Source: Tyto alba (Eukaryota > Chordata > Aves > Strigiformes > Tytonidae). Taken from it: DNA of 64,000 nt. Positions within the stretch are counted from its first letter, which is position 1. Every line of letters begins with the position of its first letter. Under the pieces are notes generated by a model. It was given only the letters and a program-made list of their open reading frames with translations, did no database searches and was not told the DNA's origin. Shown here piece by piece: positions 53,777-64,000 of the stretch. Both the position numbers and the translations under genes were made by a program. The DNA lies in contig NW_024881313.1 of the NCBI RefSeq assembly GCF_018691265.1, forward strand, positions 20,081,518 through 20,145,517. The letters run 5' to 3'.

Positions 53777-56700
53777 CTTTGTTTTGTTGCTTTGGTTTTG
53801 TTTTTTTTTTTTCTCCTCCTAAAGAAGAGACTTCTATTTATCCTGTGAACATGTACATTTTTCTGTACTTCTGACTGCTGAGGCAGTGACCATGTTTAAT
53901 TTATATCAGCCAACCCCCAAGCTGTACTTGAATCAAGTGCAGTTGAACTGAAACACAAAGTATTTTCTTAACTTTTTTTAATACACTAATCTTCAACTGG
54001 ATGAACATATGTGAATCTGTTTTTTAAGCACTGAAATTCCTCTGAATATGTATTCTAACTTTTTCAATGATAGCTTTTTAAAGTCTGTTTTGTCATTGTC
54101 AATATTTCATACTTCTTCTTTCTAAGTAGTTTATATAACTTACTAACATAAATGAGCGCAGTTTATTTAATAATGAAAAAGTAGTGAGTAGGTTGACTTT
54201 AGTCTGGCATAGCTTTAGCCTCTAAGGATAATCAGATCTCCAGCTGAGCTATCTGGAACATCAGTAGAGTTCTAGCCAGCATGGGAGTTAATAGTTATGA
54301 ATAAAAATTTTTAAATGCTGAATGGGTTAGTTATAGTTTAATATTGTGGTGGCTTTTAACCTGGTATAAAATTGAACTTCTGCCTTAAAAAAAAAAAAAA
54401 ATCTATTCTCAATTTGTCTGGTAAGTAGTTCTAGGATATGATTCTTCTTTTACTTGAAAATACATCTCTGTACAGTGGATAAAAATTTTGTTATTAAGTG
54501 CTGGTTTAGTCATTTAGAACTTGAATACCTTTTTAAAAATAAACCTCTTGATAATTACATTTGGAATTACAGCAGCCAGTGTTATGTGTAGACTTGCTGT
54601 AATCTGTTAAAATTTTAAATACTGTATACATGAGCCTTCCTCACCTTTTAGTGAGTGCTGTTTTCTAAATTAATGAAAAATCAAAAGGGAAGCCAGACTT
54701 GTAAACAGAACAGAATCATGGTGCTGTATCTGTAGACTTCGGAGTGAAGCTAACCTTTACATTTATTTGCCTACTATTAAATATGTTTTCAGATTCTGTT
54801 ACAGAGAAAATATTTTGCCTTAGTTTTTGTTTTTAGTCTTATTTACAGGAGCAGAGAACTTCTGATGGTGTTTGAGTTAGATTCATTCACCTGAAATTTA
54901 GGAATGGAAACTTGAAAAAGCAGAGAGCTTCCATTTGAAAAACAGGTGTTGAAAGATTGGACCTAGTAACTTAGTTCAGTATGAAAGGGTTGAAGTTAGA
55001 TCTGTAAAGAAAATCTAAAGCTATGGATGAAGTTAACTGAAAGCATTGGATGCCCCAAAAAAACAAACACCAAACTCCCCAAAAAACATCTGAGGGAAAA
55101 AATAAAACAAACACAGGGGACACTCAATTCCTGGTGAAATCCCAGCAGCAGTCAAGGATCTAACCTACATAAATGCTTGACAGGCTTCCCAAAAGCACCA
55201 TTCTGCACTTTAGCTTGCCTAAAAACCACGTAGAGTCTTGTTACTAGAACCATTATGCTAATTTATGAGAGTCCTTAATGACAAAATGTTTTTGATAAAT
55301 CTTGTTTTGATAATTTAAGCACACTGAGTTTTGTCTACTAATTTTTTTTTCTAAATTTCAATTTGATTCCATTTTTATTTGAACAAAGCTGAATGAAATT
55401 TTAAAAGTATCAACAAGTACGTTGTCATAAGTGTTAAAAAGAAGACTTTGAATATATATGGAATCAGTGATTGGTTGAATAAAGTTATGTATTAGTGCTG
55501 GTTAGCAAAAGTCACATTTAGGAGAAAGACTAAGTTGAGTGTCAAGTCAAAATGCTCAGGAAATAATTCACATCAGTGAAAAGTAGAGCTTAAATTAAGA
55601 GGAGGAATGCAAGGCATGGTCAGAATCTGAAACTAAAGCTTATTGCTCCAACGTTCGTGCTAACAACTGTTCCAGTGTGTGAAAATAAGATTTGTTTTGT
55701 TCTTAGGAAAGCAAATTATAAATGGAAATAATAAAATGATACTGTGAATGAGGTTTCTTGTATGGTGACTTAATTTCAGTTTGCAATTTAGATTTATTTT
55801 CAGGTTTATTTTTGTGTAATTCGGAATGTGGTCCTGAATATTTATAAAAAGCACTATCTGGTTATAGTCTTAATTTATAAAATCAGACCCCTTGTGTTAT
55901 AATCATGCATCATAATTGGAGATAAATAGTTCTGATTTGTTTAGCAGTCTCTATGAGAATGCAACTTTGAGCAATTTTTATCATGCTTGGATGAGGTTGG
56001 TAGGATCCGCTTTTTGAAAGTAGTTTTGCAGGCTTTTAAGCTCTTTTGCTTAATTGAATTTGGTTAGTTTATTTGAAGCAGAATTAAGTTTTGCAATAAG
56101 ACATTCCCTTACCCCTTCACTGATGTGTTCGTCTGTTAGTTAACTGTTGTTGCTAAGTAGATCCAATAATAATTTTAAAATTTTCCTCCCTGTTAATAAT
56201 TTTAAGACTGAATAAAGCTTTATTGCATAAATAAGTACTAGAAAAAATAAGATGGCTAATAGAGTAGTGAGTGTACTATCCTTCCTATCTTTTTTGTCCA
56301 GCCAGATTTTAACTGCTTCAATAATATATGGTAAGTGAAAACCATTTACTAAGGAAAAAAAATACCTCTTTCATAAAAAGTTGCTTTTCCTTTTGTACCA
56401 TTTAGCATGTTAAAGTGGGTCATCTGTGGTTGAGAGGGAAACAGTTTTCTTTTCCCTACAGTTCACAGTTACTGTAGTTTGCAAATATTCAATCGTTCAT
56501 TAAATTTTTGAAAAGTTCATTTGCTCTTTGTAAACTGAAATGCACCCTGTAAAACATGCAACTTGAATTTTTTTCAGTTTTGAAAATAAAATTCCACTGT
56601 CAAACTGGTAATCATTTCCCTATGTAAATAAATACAGTAACAGACACCAAAATAGGGGTTCGGGGTGGAAAAAAGTTCTGATGAAAAATTACTTAAGTGT

Positions 56701-57950
56701 TTGATTTTTGTGCTAATCAAGTAATTATTTTTTTTTTTAAGACTGTACTTTAATTTGTGTTCTTTTTCTTTTTGTTGTTAAAAATAAGCTTCTGGACAAA
56801 ACATGACTTGTAGACAAATATTTACAGACAGATCAGTAATTTGTGCTGACTTGTGGAAATGGGGGTGAAGGGGTGGGAAGTACAGCCAGTTGAACTGTGT
56901 TTCTGTTGAATTCCAACACTATTTTGTAAGGATAGGCTTTAAACAGTAGATACTTTTTCATTGACTTTGCCAAGTTTGTTGATTTTGACCTTAATGTAAC
57001 ATGATACGTTTCCTTTTTCCCCAGCAATTCCAAAAGTCTTCCCAAAGAATAAAAGGTTTTGAAGATGATCTCAAAGGAGAATGGCCAGAGTACCAAAAGG
57101 AGTATGTGCCTATATTTACATGCTGTTACCTAGACACAGTGCATCTCTCACATAGGAATACACCTCCTGAAACACTGTGAATACAGTTGCCTTCCTGAAA
57201 CCATACTTTTTATCACATTTAAAAAACAAACCCAGAAACCACACATGCTTGTTGGCTTTAGTTTCTTAAATTAATGGAAAGATAAGCAGTTGTTAAATGA
57301 AGAGAAAACTTTGTAGATACAAGCCAATGAACGATGAAATTTTGGGTAGTTCAGAACTTCTGTAAGACTACACAGTTGTCACTAGATAGTCAAATCCAAC
57401 ATAGAATTGTTTTAATTTCAGAAAACGAAAGCTGGAACATGTCAGCTTTCATAGACACAAAAGTTCTTTTGGCTGAACGTGACTTCTTTGTAATTTACTT
57501 CATTAAGTGCAATGTTCAATCTCTTTGAGAGGTTCTGAACATGCACCATAGGGTTTTTTCACTGTTCGTGAGTGTGTTCATGGCAGCTTGCAGTAAGGGT
57601 TGTACCTTATCTTAGTCTCTGTACTCACCACTGGAGGAGGTCAGGCTTAGGAAACAAGCTGTCTTGATTTCTTAATGGTGCCTTGCTACCTCTTCATCCT
57701 GTCTCTAATTCGAGCCATTATTCTTTCCCCCAAATCCCCTTGCCCCCTTTTTCTTCACCCCTCTTCCCCCCCACCCCCCCCACCCCGAGTTATTATTGCC
57801 TTGTACTCTCTTGTCTAAAGATGCCGACAAAGACATGTGAGGCACTATACAAAATAAAGTGCTTATACACTATAGGTTTTACCAAGTAAGCAGCACTTTC
57901 TTCATACAGCTGTTTTACTAAATCCAACTTAATTTTACAGTTATCTCCCT

Positions 57951-57975
57951 TTTTTTTTTTTTTTTTTTTTTTTTT
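57951..57975. repeat. T25 homopolymer
   Basis: 25 consecutive T bases, then CTTTTTTCAG, in the inferred ARL5B 3' UTR. Confidence 0.9.
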
Positions 57976-58256
57976 CTTTTTTCAGCAACGGTGTTGGTCT
58001 AGTGTCAAACTTCTGTTTGTGCTGTGCAAGCATATATTATGTTCCAGTTCAAGAAATTAAAGTTTCTTATAAAGATATATTGCTGTAAATGGGTTTACAT
58101 GTGGCTTTTATTTTGTTTATTTTTTAGAATTTCTTGCAGGGTGGTAAAGAGCTTCAGTATTCCCAAGCCAGTGATTCTTTCCAGCTATTTAAACACACTG
58201 CACACAGTAATGGGAAGATGACTTGGACAGTGCTTCTCAAAATTTTTTTTTAGCAC

Positions 58257-58262
58257 AATAAA
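58257..58262 (+). terminator. Candidate distal ARL5B poly(A) signal
   Basis: AATAAA followed within 60 bases by TGTTCTGTT and a GTTTTTTGTTTGTGCGTG-type GT-rich element. Use of this site is inferred, and others upstream or at 59362-59367 are possible. Confidence 0.4.
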
Positions 58263-59367
58263 ATTAATTGAAGAGTTGTTCTGTTAGATTCGGGCGTTTT
58301 TTGTTTGTGCGTGTTCTTTGCTGAAGAGGTATCAAAGTAGTGTAACATTGTCACTTTAAGCGTAGGGGTTAGGGAAGGCATTTCATCTTAAGTCCCTTCA
58401 CTGAGGCAGAATCGGGGCCTGTATCTTTTGCAACTGTAGCCAGTTGGTGAAACATCTTGGTTGGACACCTGCTTCCTTTCATCCCAGGAAAAGCTCCAAC
58501 TTGGATCCTAAAGAGACTTTCACATGGTTTCAGCCATGGGAAGCATGGGTCTTTGTTTGTTTTAGTGAAGGGTGTTTGTTTTAGTGGACTGTTCCCTTTC
58601 AAAGTAAGAGCAAAACAAATCCAAATGGAAGAGAAGGAAAAAACTTGTTTGGATTTTTGTGTGTGCATTTGACAACGTGTAGCATTTAGCTGAGTTTGCT
58701 CTTTCCTTTTGTAGAATCCGCTGTGTGACAGAGCCTGAAAGGCAGCAGTGAAGAGAGCAAATACAAAAAAATGTGACCCCAGTGCCAACACTAGCAACAG
58801 GAACTTTCATCTTTGAACAACCTTTAACTTTTTCTAAAATGAACTTGATGAACTTTTGACATTGAGTGTTTCTATGTTTTATTTCTTAGGGTAGAGCAAT
58901 CTAAAGGTGAATACTGTCTGCACAGTGTGTGAGGCACACTGGTACATACTAAGTTTCTGCCCTGCCCACAGTACAGGCAGCAGAATGAGGCTCTGAGAAA
59001 GTTAGTGCTTTGTGTAAATGATTTATTGAAAAGCAAGTTCTGACATCAAGCTAAGTTTTCATAATATCAGGTGTCATGTAATTTTGCTTTTTCTTATTTT
59101 CTTAATTTCTGGAACCAGAGACATGATGCTTTCTTTTTATCTCTGTATTGGCTGTGGATGGGTACATACTGCTTATAGCAGCATAGATCTTGCTCTCTTG
59201 ATGTATGCAGGAAAATCAAAAGGCTTTTCGTATAGCTGGGTGGCTCAGAAGACATGACTGTGTGTCATAAAAGTGAGGCTTAAGTTGTCAACTCAATATT
59301 TTTGCTGTGTATTCAAGTGAAATTTACTGTAGAAAATTTTAGGGTTATGCATCTGGTCTCCAATAAA

Positions 59368-59427
59368 ATAGTTGTGCTACTCTTCAGTTAGATTTGTTTC
59401 TTGATAGTTGTGCTACTCTTCAGTTAG
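59368..59427. repeat. Near-tandem 24-base direct duplication
   Basis: ATAGTTGTGCTACTCTTCAG plus TTAG occurs at 59368-59391 and again identically at 59404-59427, a period of 36 bases. The first copy overlaps the end of an AATAAAATAG poly(A)-like sequence. Confidence 0.9.
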
Positions 59428-59535
59428 GTTGATTTTTGTTTTGCTGCATAGGGATAAACATTTCATATAGAAAGTTTTCCTATATGTAGCCGTGAAGACA
59501 ATCCCCTGTTCCTCCATTTGCACACCAGTGTGTGT

Positions 59536-59549
59536 CCCCTAGATGGCAG
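59536..59549 (+). promoter_or_regulatory. CTCF-like core motif
   Basis: CCCCTAGATGGCAG fits the CTCF core CCASYAGRKGGCRS at 13 of 14 positions (C instead of A at position 3). Position between ARL5B and the next candidate gene would suit an insulator. Occupancy is unknown. Confidence 0.3.
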
Positions 59550-61807
59550 GAAAGGATCACTTTAACAGTGCCAAACCTGCATTAACTCGTGTGCTTCAAT
59601 ATCGGCGTGAGAAATTTTAAAAATCCCTCAGTAAAATGAAGTTGTGTATCACTAGCTATATCATGGGGACCATGCTTAGATACAGGGGAGAAAGTACAGA
59701 GGAGAGGGAAGTTGAATCACTTCTGTGGGAAGGAAGTTTATGGTGAGTTTTAAATAAATTTGAAACTTGGTTCTGTAGTTTAAAAGCATTATGTCTTCAT
59801 CATTTATGGTTAGAATTATATTCCACACCTCAGAAATTGCAATGCAAATGTCTATAACATTTGAACTGTCTGTTGTACCTCTAAAAAATACGTTCCTGTG
59901 TGTTTAGCTATGATGATTATTTCTAGTCTTTCCTATATACTTGTTACATATGAAGGCTAAATTCAGGTAAAATGACAGTTTCTTTGCAACATTTAGATTC
60001 TCTTTAATGATATGCAGTGCTTGAGATAGCAGTGGCCTAGTGTGCAGTACCAACAGTCTTTCATTGACCATCTCATTTCTGTTGTAGTTGATATAATACA
60101 CGTCCTCTGTGAAATGGTGCTTAATTCTCACTATTTTGTACAATTGCTGCTAGGTGATTCAGTGTTTATCAAAAATGTATGAAATTAGAGAGCTAAGGAA
60201 TGTAGGATGACACCAAACAGTGCAAGGTTCGTCAAAATAAGTGCAGTATCTGAGACACAGCTGTTCCTGCAAGATTTTTCTTTCTCTGAAATTCAGATAA
60301 GGGTGAGAGGAGAAACTAGAACAAAGATTAAACTGAAGTGTTGAAATGCCGCTTCTTGCTGAGGAAAGGTTGGAATGGAGCAAAATAGTACAGCATGGTG
60401 ACATGTCATGCTACCAGTTCTTCAGTAATTATGTCATTTGGAAAGCTGTATGCATTTGTTTTAGATTTGATAATTCAAAATAATAAAGAATATGTAGTGC
60501 TGTTTGACAGAATAGGATGCCATCTTCTACTAAGGAGTGTCTTAATGATGACTTTGAAGACAGTAGAATTTGGGCAATCTTGGGTTGTACCTGAGGTTTG
60601 GTTGCTAGTGTGAATTCTTGATGAGTGTTCATGTTCACCTCCTTATGGTGGTGAGATAAATATCTTCAACTGTACTTCTTGTATGAAATGGAATTCTAGA
60701 TATATATATTAAAAAAAAAAAAAAAAGTACCTTTTTACCAAAAGTACACTTTGGACACAGAAGGGACACTGTTTTTCTCTGACTAACCCAGAGGAGGTAC
60801 TATACCATATCTGCCCCGCTAGCGTCTATCCATTTGGCACTTAAAGCTGCCTTTTCTCTGATGAACAAAATCAAACTAATCTCAAAACAATTGTTCTCAG
60901 CTTATTTGTAGTTCACAAGCTACTGTTGCTATTTATCTGAAGAAAGATTTATACAAAACATTGCAGTCTGTTCCAAATATGAAAATATTTGGAAAATTTT
61001 GGGTCTAACTGTATTTTTATAAAGACACAAGCTATACATGTGAATGTGTTAATTCTGTGTGTATGTGTAATGTCAGTTATATTCTCATGTGCTTGCCACC
61101 TTTCAAAATACTTGGGGGAAAAAAAGTATTTACTCAGAATTGTTGGGCAATGTCAGAGGAGTTTCAAGATGAATGGTGTGCAGTGAGGACAAAGACAAAG
61201 GTGTGAGGAAGTGCAGGGAAGCAACAGTAGTGCTAGGATGCAGTTACTCAATGATGAGCAGTGCTGCACATGAAGAAAATATGCTTTTCTTACTCATCTA
61301 TTTCTGCCATTGCTTCTTGCTTTATATTTCCTCAGTTCATCCTTTTGATCACTCCTTCCACTTCTCTCTTTGCACGTTTAGCAGAATTCAGGCTGGCTAG
61401 TTCTGTTTCATTCTCTAATTAAAACGTGGAGTTTCTGCCAGATGGAATGAGTCTGGAAGCAGAAAACCTAGCACAAAGTAGCAGCAGTGCAGCCAAAGAT
61501 CTTGCAGTTGAAGTGGTAGACTAGAATTAGTGCTCTGTTCACAGGTAGAGGCAATGTTAATTTTGCAAAGACAGCAAAATAGCTCTCCTCCTGTCCCTGC
61601 TAAATCTTTCCGTCATGATTTTACAAAGCCCAGTGTCATCATATTTAATCATGGAACAGTTCAATCTTCAGCTGGGCAGCACATGGGCAGAATTTAAAAT
61701 TATTTTTTTTAAAATACTTTGAAATATGCACAAGAGGAAAAAATTCTTATATAAATGCAAATGGGGATCTATAATTCTCTCTTTATGTTTCATGGTCTCA
61801 TATTTTT

Positions 61808-61813
61808 TTTATT
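61808..61813 (-). terminator. Candidate poly(A) signal of the unrecognised gene
   Basis: AATAAA on the minus strand, 63 bases past the candidate stop codon. AT-rich surroundings make chance occurrence fairly likely. Confidence 0.3.
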
Positions 61814-61875
61814 TCCCTTTATATATTTAAAAAAAAAAATACATTATTACTATTGACAAGAGTATTTTCTAATAA

Positions 61876-61990
61876 TTAGCACTTAATTTTTATGTCCACA
61901 ATGAAAGTTACTGCTGGCCAGGCTTCATTTGGCCAGGCTTCATTAGAGGTGGGATTGACTTGTATGGTCTCAGAGGTCTCATCCTCAGTA
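61876..61990 (-). CDS. Candidate terminal exon B of the unrecognised gene
   Basis: T completes an Arg codon, then 37 codons: TEDETSETIQVNPTS, NEAWP twice, AVTFIVDIKIKC, stop. The NEAWP pair comes from a 15-base tandem duplication (61916-61945) that keeps the frame. The short 3' UTR ends near the AATAAA at 61813-61808. Confidence 0.35.
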
Positions 61991-62613
61991 CTGAAAAAGC
62001 AAAGAAGTGGTAAACAGTGTAGGGCACCTGGGGAGAGAGTGATGTCTATAAGACCATAACTTCTTTCAGCTCTTCTGTAAGAATATTTTTTAATGAAATG
62101 TTGAGCAAGAACTTGAAACTCACTTTCTATCTGTTTCTGCAGTGCATCTTTCACAACTCGTTGAGAAGAGACTTCTATGTACAAGTTGTACCAATGAGTT
62201 TAAAAGATAAAACTTTAGACATCTGTCAGGGTGGGCAGGAGCAGTTGTGACCTAGCTCAGCTCTGTTCTGAGTCTGTAGGGCAAGATCCCATTCTGCTCT
62301 CAAAGCTGCTCAGATATATGTACTAGCATAGGATTGTGTCAAAACCTTCAAGACGTGAACGTGCTTTCTAAGAAAGCTGACCTGTAGATCTTCACACCCT
62401 GAATGTGTAGGTACACCCTTACCGTGGCTGGATTGTCCAGCCCTCAGAATTGGTCCCCCAAGCCCTATGCAGAGGCTTCTGCGCTGTACGGTGGCCTGTG
62501 GTACCAGTCACTGTATCCACAAAAGATGAGATGGATCTGCCTCCAGAGATGACTTTGGTCTCGCTGCACTGTTCTCCAGAAATGGCCACAATTACCAGTG
62601 AAGACATTGGAAG
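61876..62613 (-). CDS. Candidate 3' end of an unrecognised minus-strand gene
   Basis: Two candidate exons, 62613-62423 and 61990-61876, have good splice sites on the minus strand: acceptor ttttatttcag, donor CACG|gtaagg, acceptor gctttttcag. The open frame of the first ends with two bases (CG) of a codon and the second supplies the third (T), so the frames join, giving 101 residues and TAA at 61878-61876. A minus-strand AATAAA follows at 61813-61808. The peptide starts LPMSSLVIVAISGEQCSETK and ends AVTFIVDIKIKC. I do not recognise the family. An open 191-base frame is expected by chance perhaps one time in seven over three frames, so a long non-coding RNA or chance remains possible. Upstream exons would lie at or beyond the right edge. 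Confidence 0.35.
61916..61945. repeat. 15-base tandem duplication
   Basis: GGCCAGGCTTCATTT followed directly by GGCCAGGCTTCATTA: 14 of 15 bases identical, unit length divisible by three. Confidence 0.9.
62423..62613 (-). CDS. Candidate exon A of the unrecognised gene
   Basis: 191 bases: 63 codons plus CG, open from the acceptor to the donor if entered in phase 0. Residues include SGGRSISSFVDTVTGTTGHR and AWGTNSEGWTIQP. Another frame stays open for about 51 codons before TAG, so the frame choice rests on the match to exon B. Confidence 0.35.
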
Positions 62614-64000
62614 CTGAAATAAAAGGTATAAAGATAAAACGTGAAAGTATTGGTTACATTTATCAGATGTAACCACTGACCTTTTGGAATTAAATGAATA
62701 AAAAGGCACAGTTGGTCAGGAAAATTTCTACTGAGTTCTGCCAAAGAATCTCAGAAAACATGTTTCAAAATTAGTACTGTTAAAACTAATAGCTACTTAA
62801 GAAAATCTTGGTAACTGGCTAATACTAGTCAAAATCTTCTATGACAGTTTTTAGAAAAATATGGTTGTTTTCTTTACAAAACAAAACTCCAGTTTCTGAC
62901 CTCTTATTTTTCAAGGTTGCACTTTTTAAGCAGTGTTTTCACTGAACCATTTGAGTGCTTATAATTTTTCCATCAGCTTCTCCCACATCCTGTTGGAGGT
63001 TTTACTCCATTCTGCAGACAACAGAACTAGAGCAGAAAGGTCACTAGTTTGACCAGAGTCAAAAAGGAAGTTGCTGTCAGATATTAGGCTTGGAGATTTG
63101 TTCTTCTAATCCCATGTTGAGAAAATGGGGTTTTGGTGAAGTTTTAAAGTTTGACAACAATATATTTTCAGTCACCACTAATACGTGAAACTCCAGGGTT
63201 GGGAAAAAGTTTGAATGCATTTTTTAAAAATGGCATAACTAGAAATCTGGTATAGATTTCAGCTGAGTACACTGCAGTTAGATATAAGTTGAAGAAACCA
63301 ATTGAAAGAATAATGTGGAAACTTGTAGGAAAATATGAATGGATAGTTTTTTATTTTCTGAAAAGTTATATATATATATGGATATAAAATTTGTCTTACA
63401 TGTAAAGGAAATTGATGCAGGTACATATTGTACTCTGTCCAGTGAATAGTTAACAACATTAGTATTGATCCTACAAAGGCCCAAACACTGTTCTTAGTCC
63501 TACTTTTCCCATTCAACAGTTGCTCTTGGATTTAGCACTTTTCAAAGATGAACACAAACTCTTAAAATATTTTCCCTTTGCCCTTTTATCAGTAAACTGC
63601 AAGACAGCAGCTTATTGATAGAATCCGTTTTCAGTTTAGTAGGAAATGTAATATACTTCTGCTCTGGAAGAAAATTGGGAAGTAGTTACTGTAGAATTAA
63701 ATCCTATTGTTTCTGTGAAAATAAACACAATATAAGAAGTGTTTGGGGACTTGTGGTAGGATGCATAATCCAACAGTGCTAATTCTTCTTTATAGAACTA
63801 ACTAATTAGGAGTTAATGAACAAAATCCTGGACTGCTTGCAATTCCACACAGATTCTTTGCAAGTGTTATAGACAGTTTCTTTTGCTTCTTGTGAATCTT
63901 TTTATCTTTTTGCTTTGCTTTTTAGCTGCAACAAAAATGGGATCTTACATTAACATGAATTGCGTATATCTGGACAATAAGCAATTAAATTCAGTACCTA
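62614..64000. other. Right-edge stretch upstream of the candidate minus-strand exons
   Basis: AT-rich, no firm gene. Possible minus-strand donors (gtaaga at 63399-63394 and at 63948-63943) each follow a short open frame but cannot all be joined in one frame with exon A. On the plus strand a strong polypyrimidine-AG ends at 63924. Confidence 0.5.

Larger units (their letters stand above)
53777..58285 (+). other. ARL5B: ARL5B 3' UTR (extent inferred)
   Basis: AT-rich, non-coding sequence after the ARL5B stop. Many AATAAA hexamers occur (for example near 54301, 54542, 55482, 56212, 57853 and 58257). The one at 58257-58262 has the best GT-rich downstream region. Long 3' UTRs are usual for ARL5B in vertebrates. 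A C-rich block at 57725-57786 and a T25 run at 57951-57975 lie inside. Confidence 0.5.
58286..61807. other. Intergenic stretch downstream of ARL5B
   Basis: No gene recognised. It contains a 24-base direct duplication (59368-59427), a CTCF-like motif (59536-59549) and an A run near 60711-60726. Confidence 0.7.

Noticed and set aside
57001..57102. Segment near 57024 that looked like a further plus-strand exon after a ccccag
   Set aside because: ARL5B already ends with the expected residues and stop at 53776; the segment has no continuing frame that matches a known protein.
63278..63484. Minus-strand open segment ending at a gtaaga donor (INTNVVNYSLDRVQYVPA)
   Set aside because: Its phase leads into a frame of candidate exon A that hits TAG before the donor, and its own acceptor is weak; not added as an exon.

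Overview
The window is vertebrate nuclear DNA, most likely from a bird and probably not a galliform. It has intron-split genes with GT-AG junctions, one CpG island, a sense CR1 retrotransposon 3' fragment, and a solo LTR with TGTCCTGG...CATGACA termini of a type I associate with non-galliform birds. The gene order CACNB2 (+), NSUN6 (-), ARL5B (+) is the same as on human 10p12. No prokaryotic-type genes, CRISPR array, rRNA or tRNA was seen. I cannot name the species from sequence alone.

Layout. (1) 1-6.5 kb: the last two coding exons and proximal 3' UTR of CACNB2, the voltage-gated calcium channel beta-2 subunit. The rest of that gene lies left of the window. (2) 6.5-12.25 kb: intergenic, AT-rich, no gene recognised. 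(3) 12.25-35.8 kb: the complete NSUN6 gene on the minus strand. Eleven coding exons join in frame to 469 codons plus a stop, and a non-coding first exon is inferred in the CpG island. Both catalytic cysteines (C326, C373) are present. (4) 35.5-37.05 kb: a CpG island between NSUN6 and ARL5B, acting as a head-to-head promoter region. (5) 36.8-58.3 kb: the complete ARL5B gene on the plus strand. Six coding exons give 179 codons plus a stop, followed by a long 3' UTR. Intron 1 holds the CR1 fragment and intron 2 holds the solo LTR. (6) 58.3-64 kb: mostly intergenic, with an unrecognised minus-strand exon pair at 61.9-62.6 kb that has matching splice phase and a poly(A) signal and may be the 3' end of another gene.

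The three named genes do not form a functional system. CACNB2 is a plasma-membrane channel subunit, NSUN6 an RNA m5C methyltransferase, and ARL5B a Golgi small GTPase. NSUN6 and ARL5B probably share promoter chromatin, and CACNB2 and NSUN6 converge tail to tail. I found no convincing new biological system. The items most worth a second look are the unrecognised minus-strand exons at the right edge, a pair of RFX X-box-like palindromes just past the NSUN6 stop codon, and the LTR inside ARL5B.
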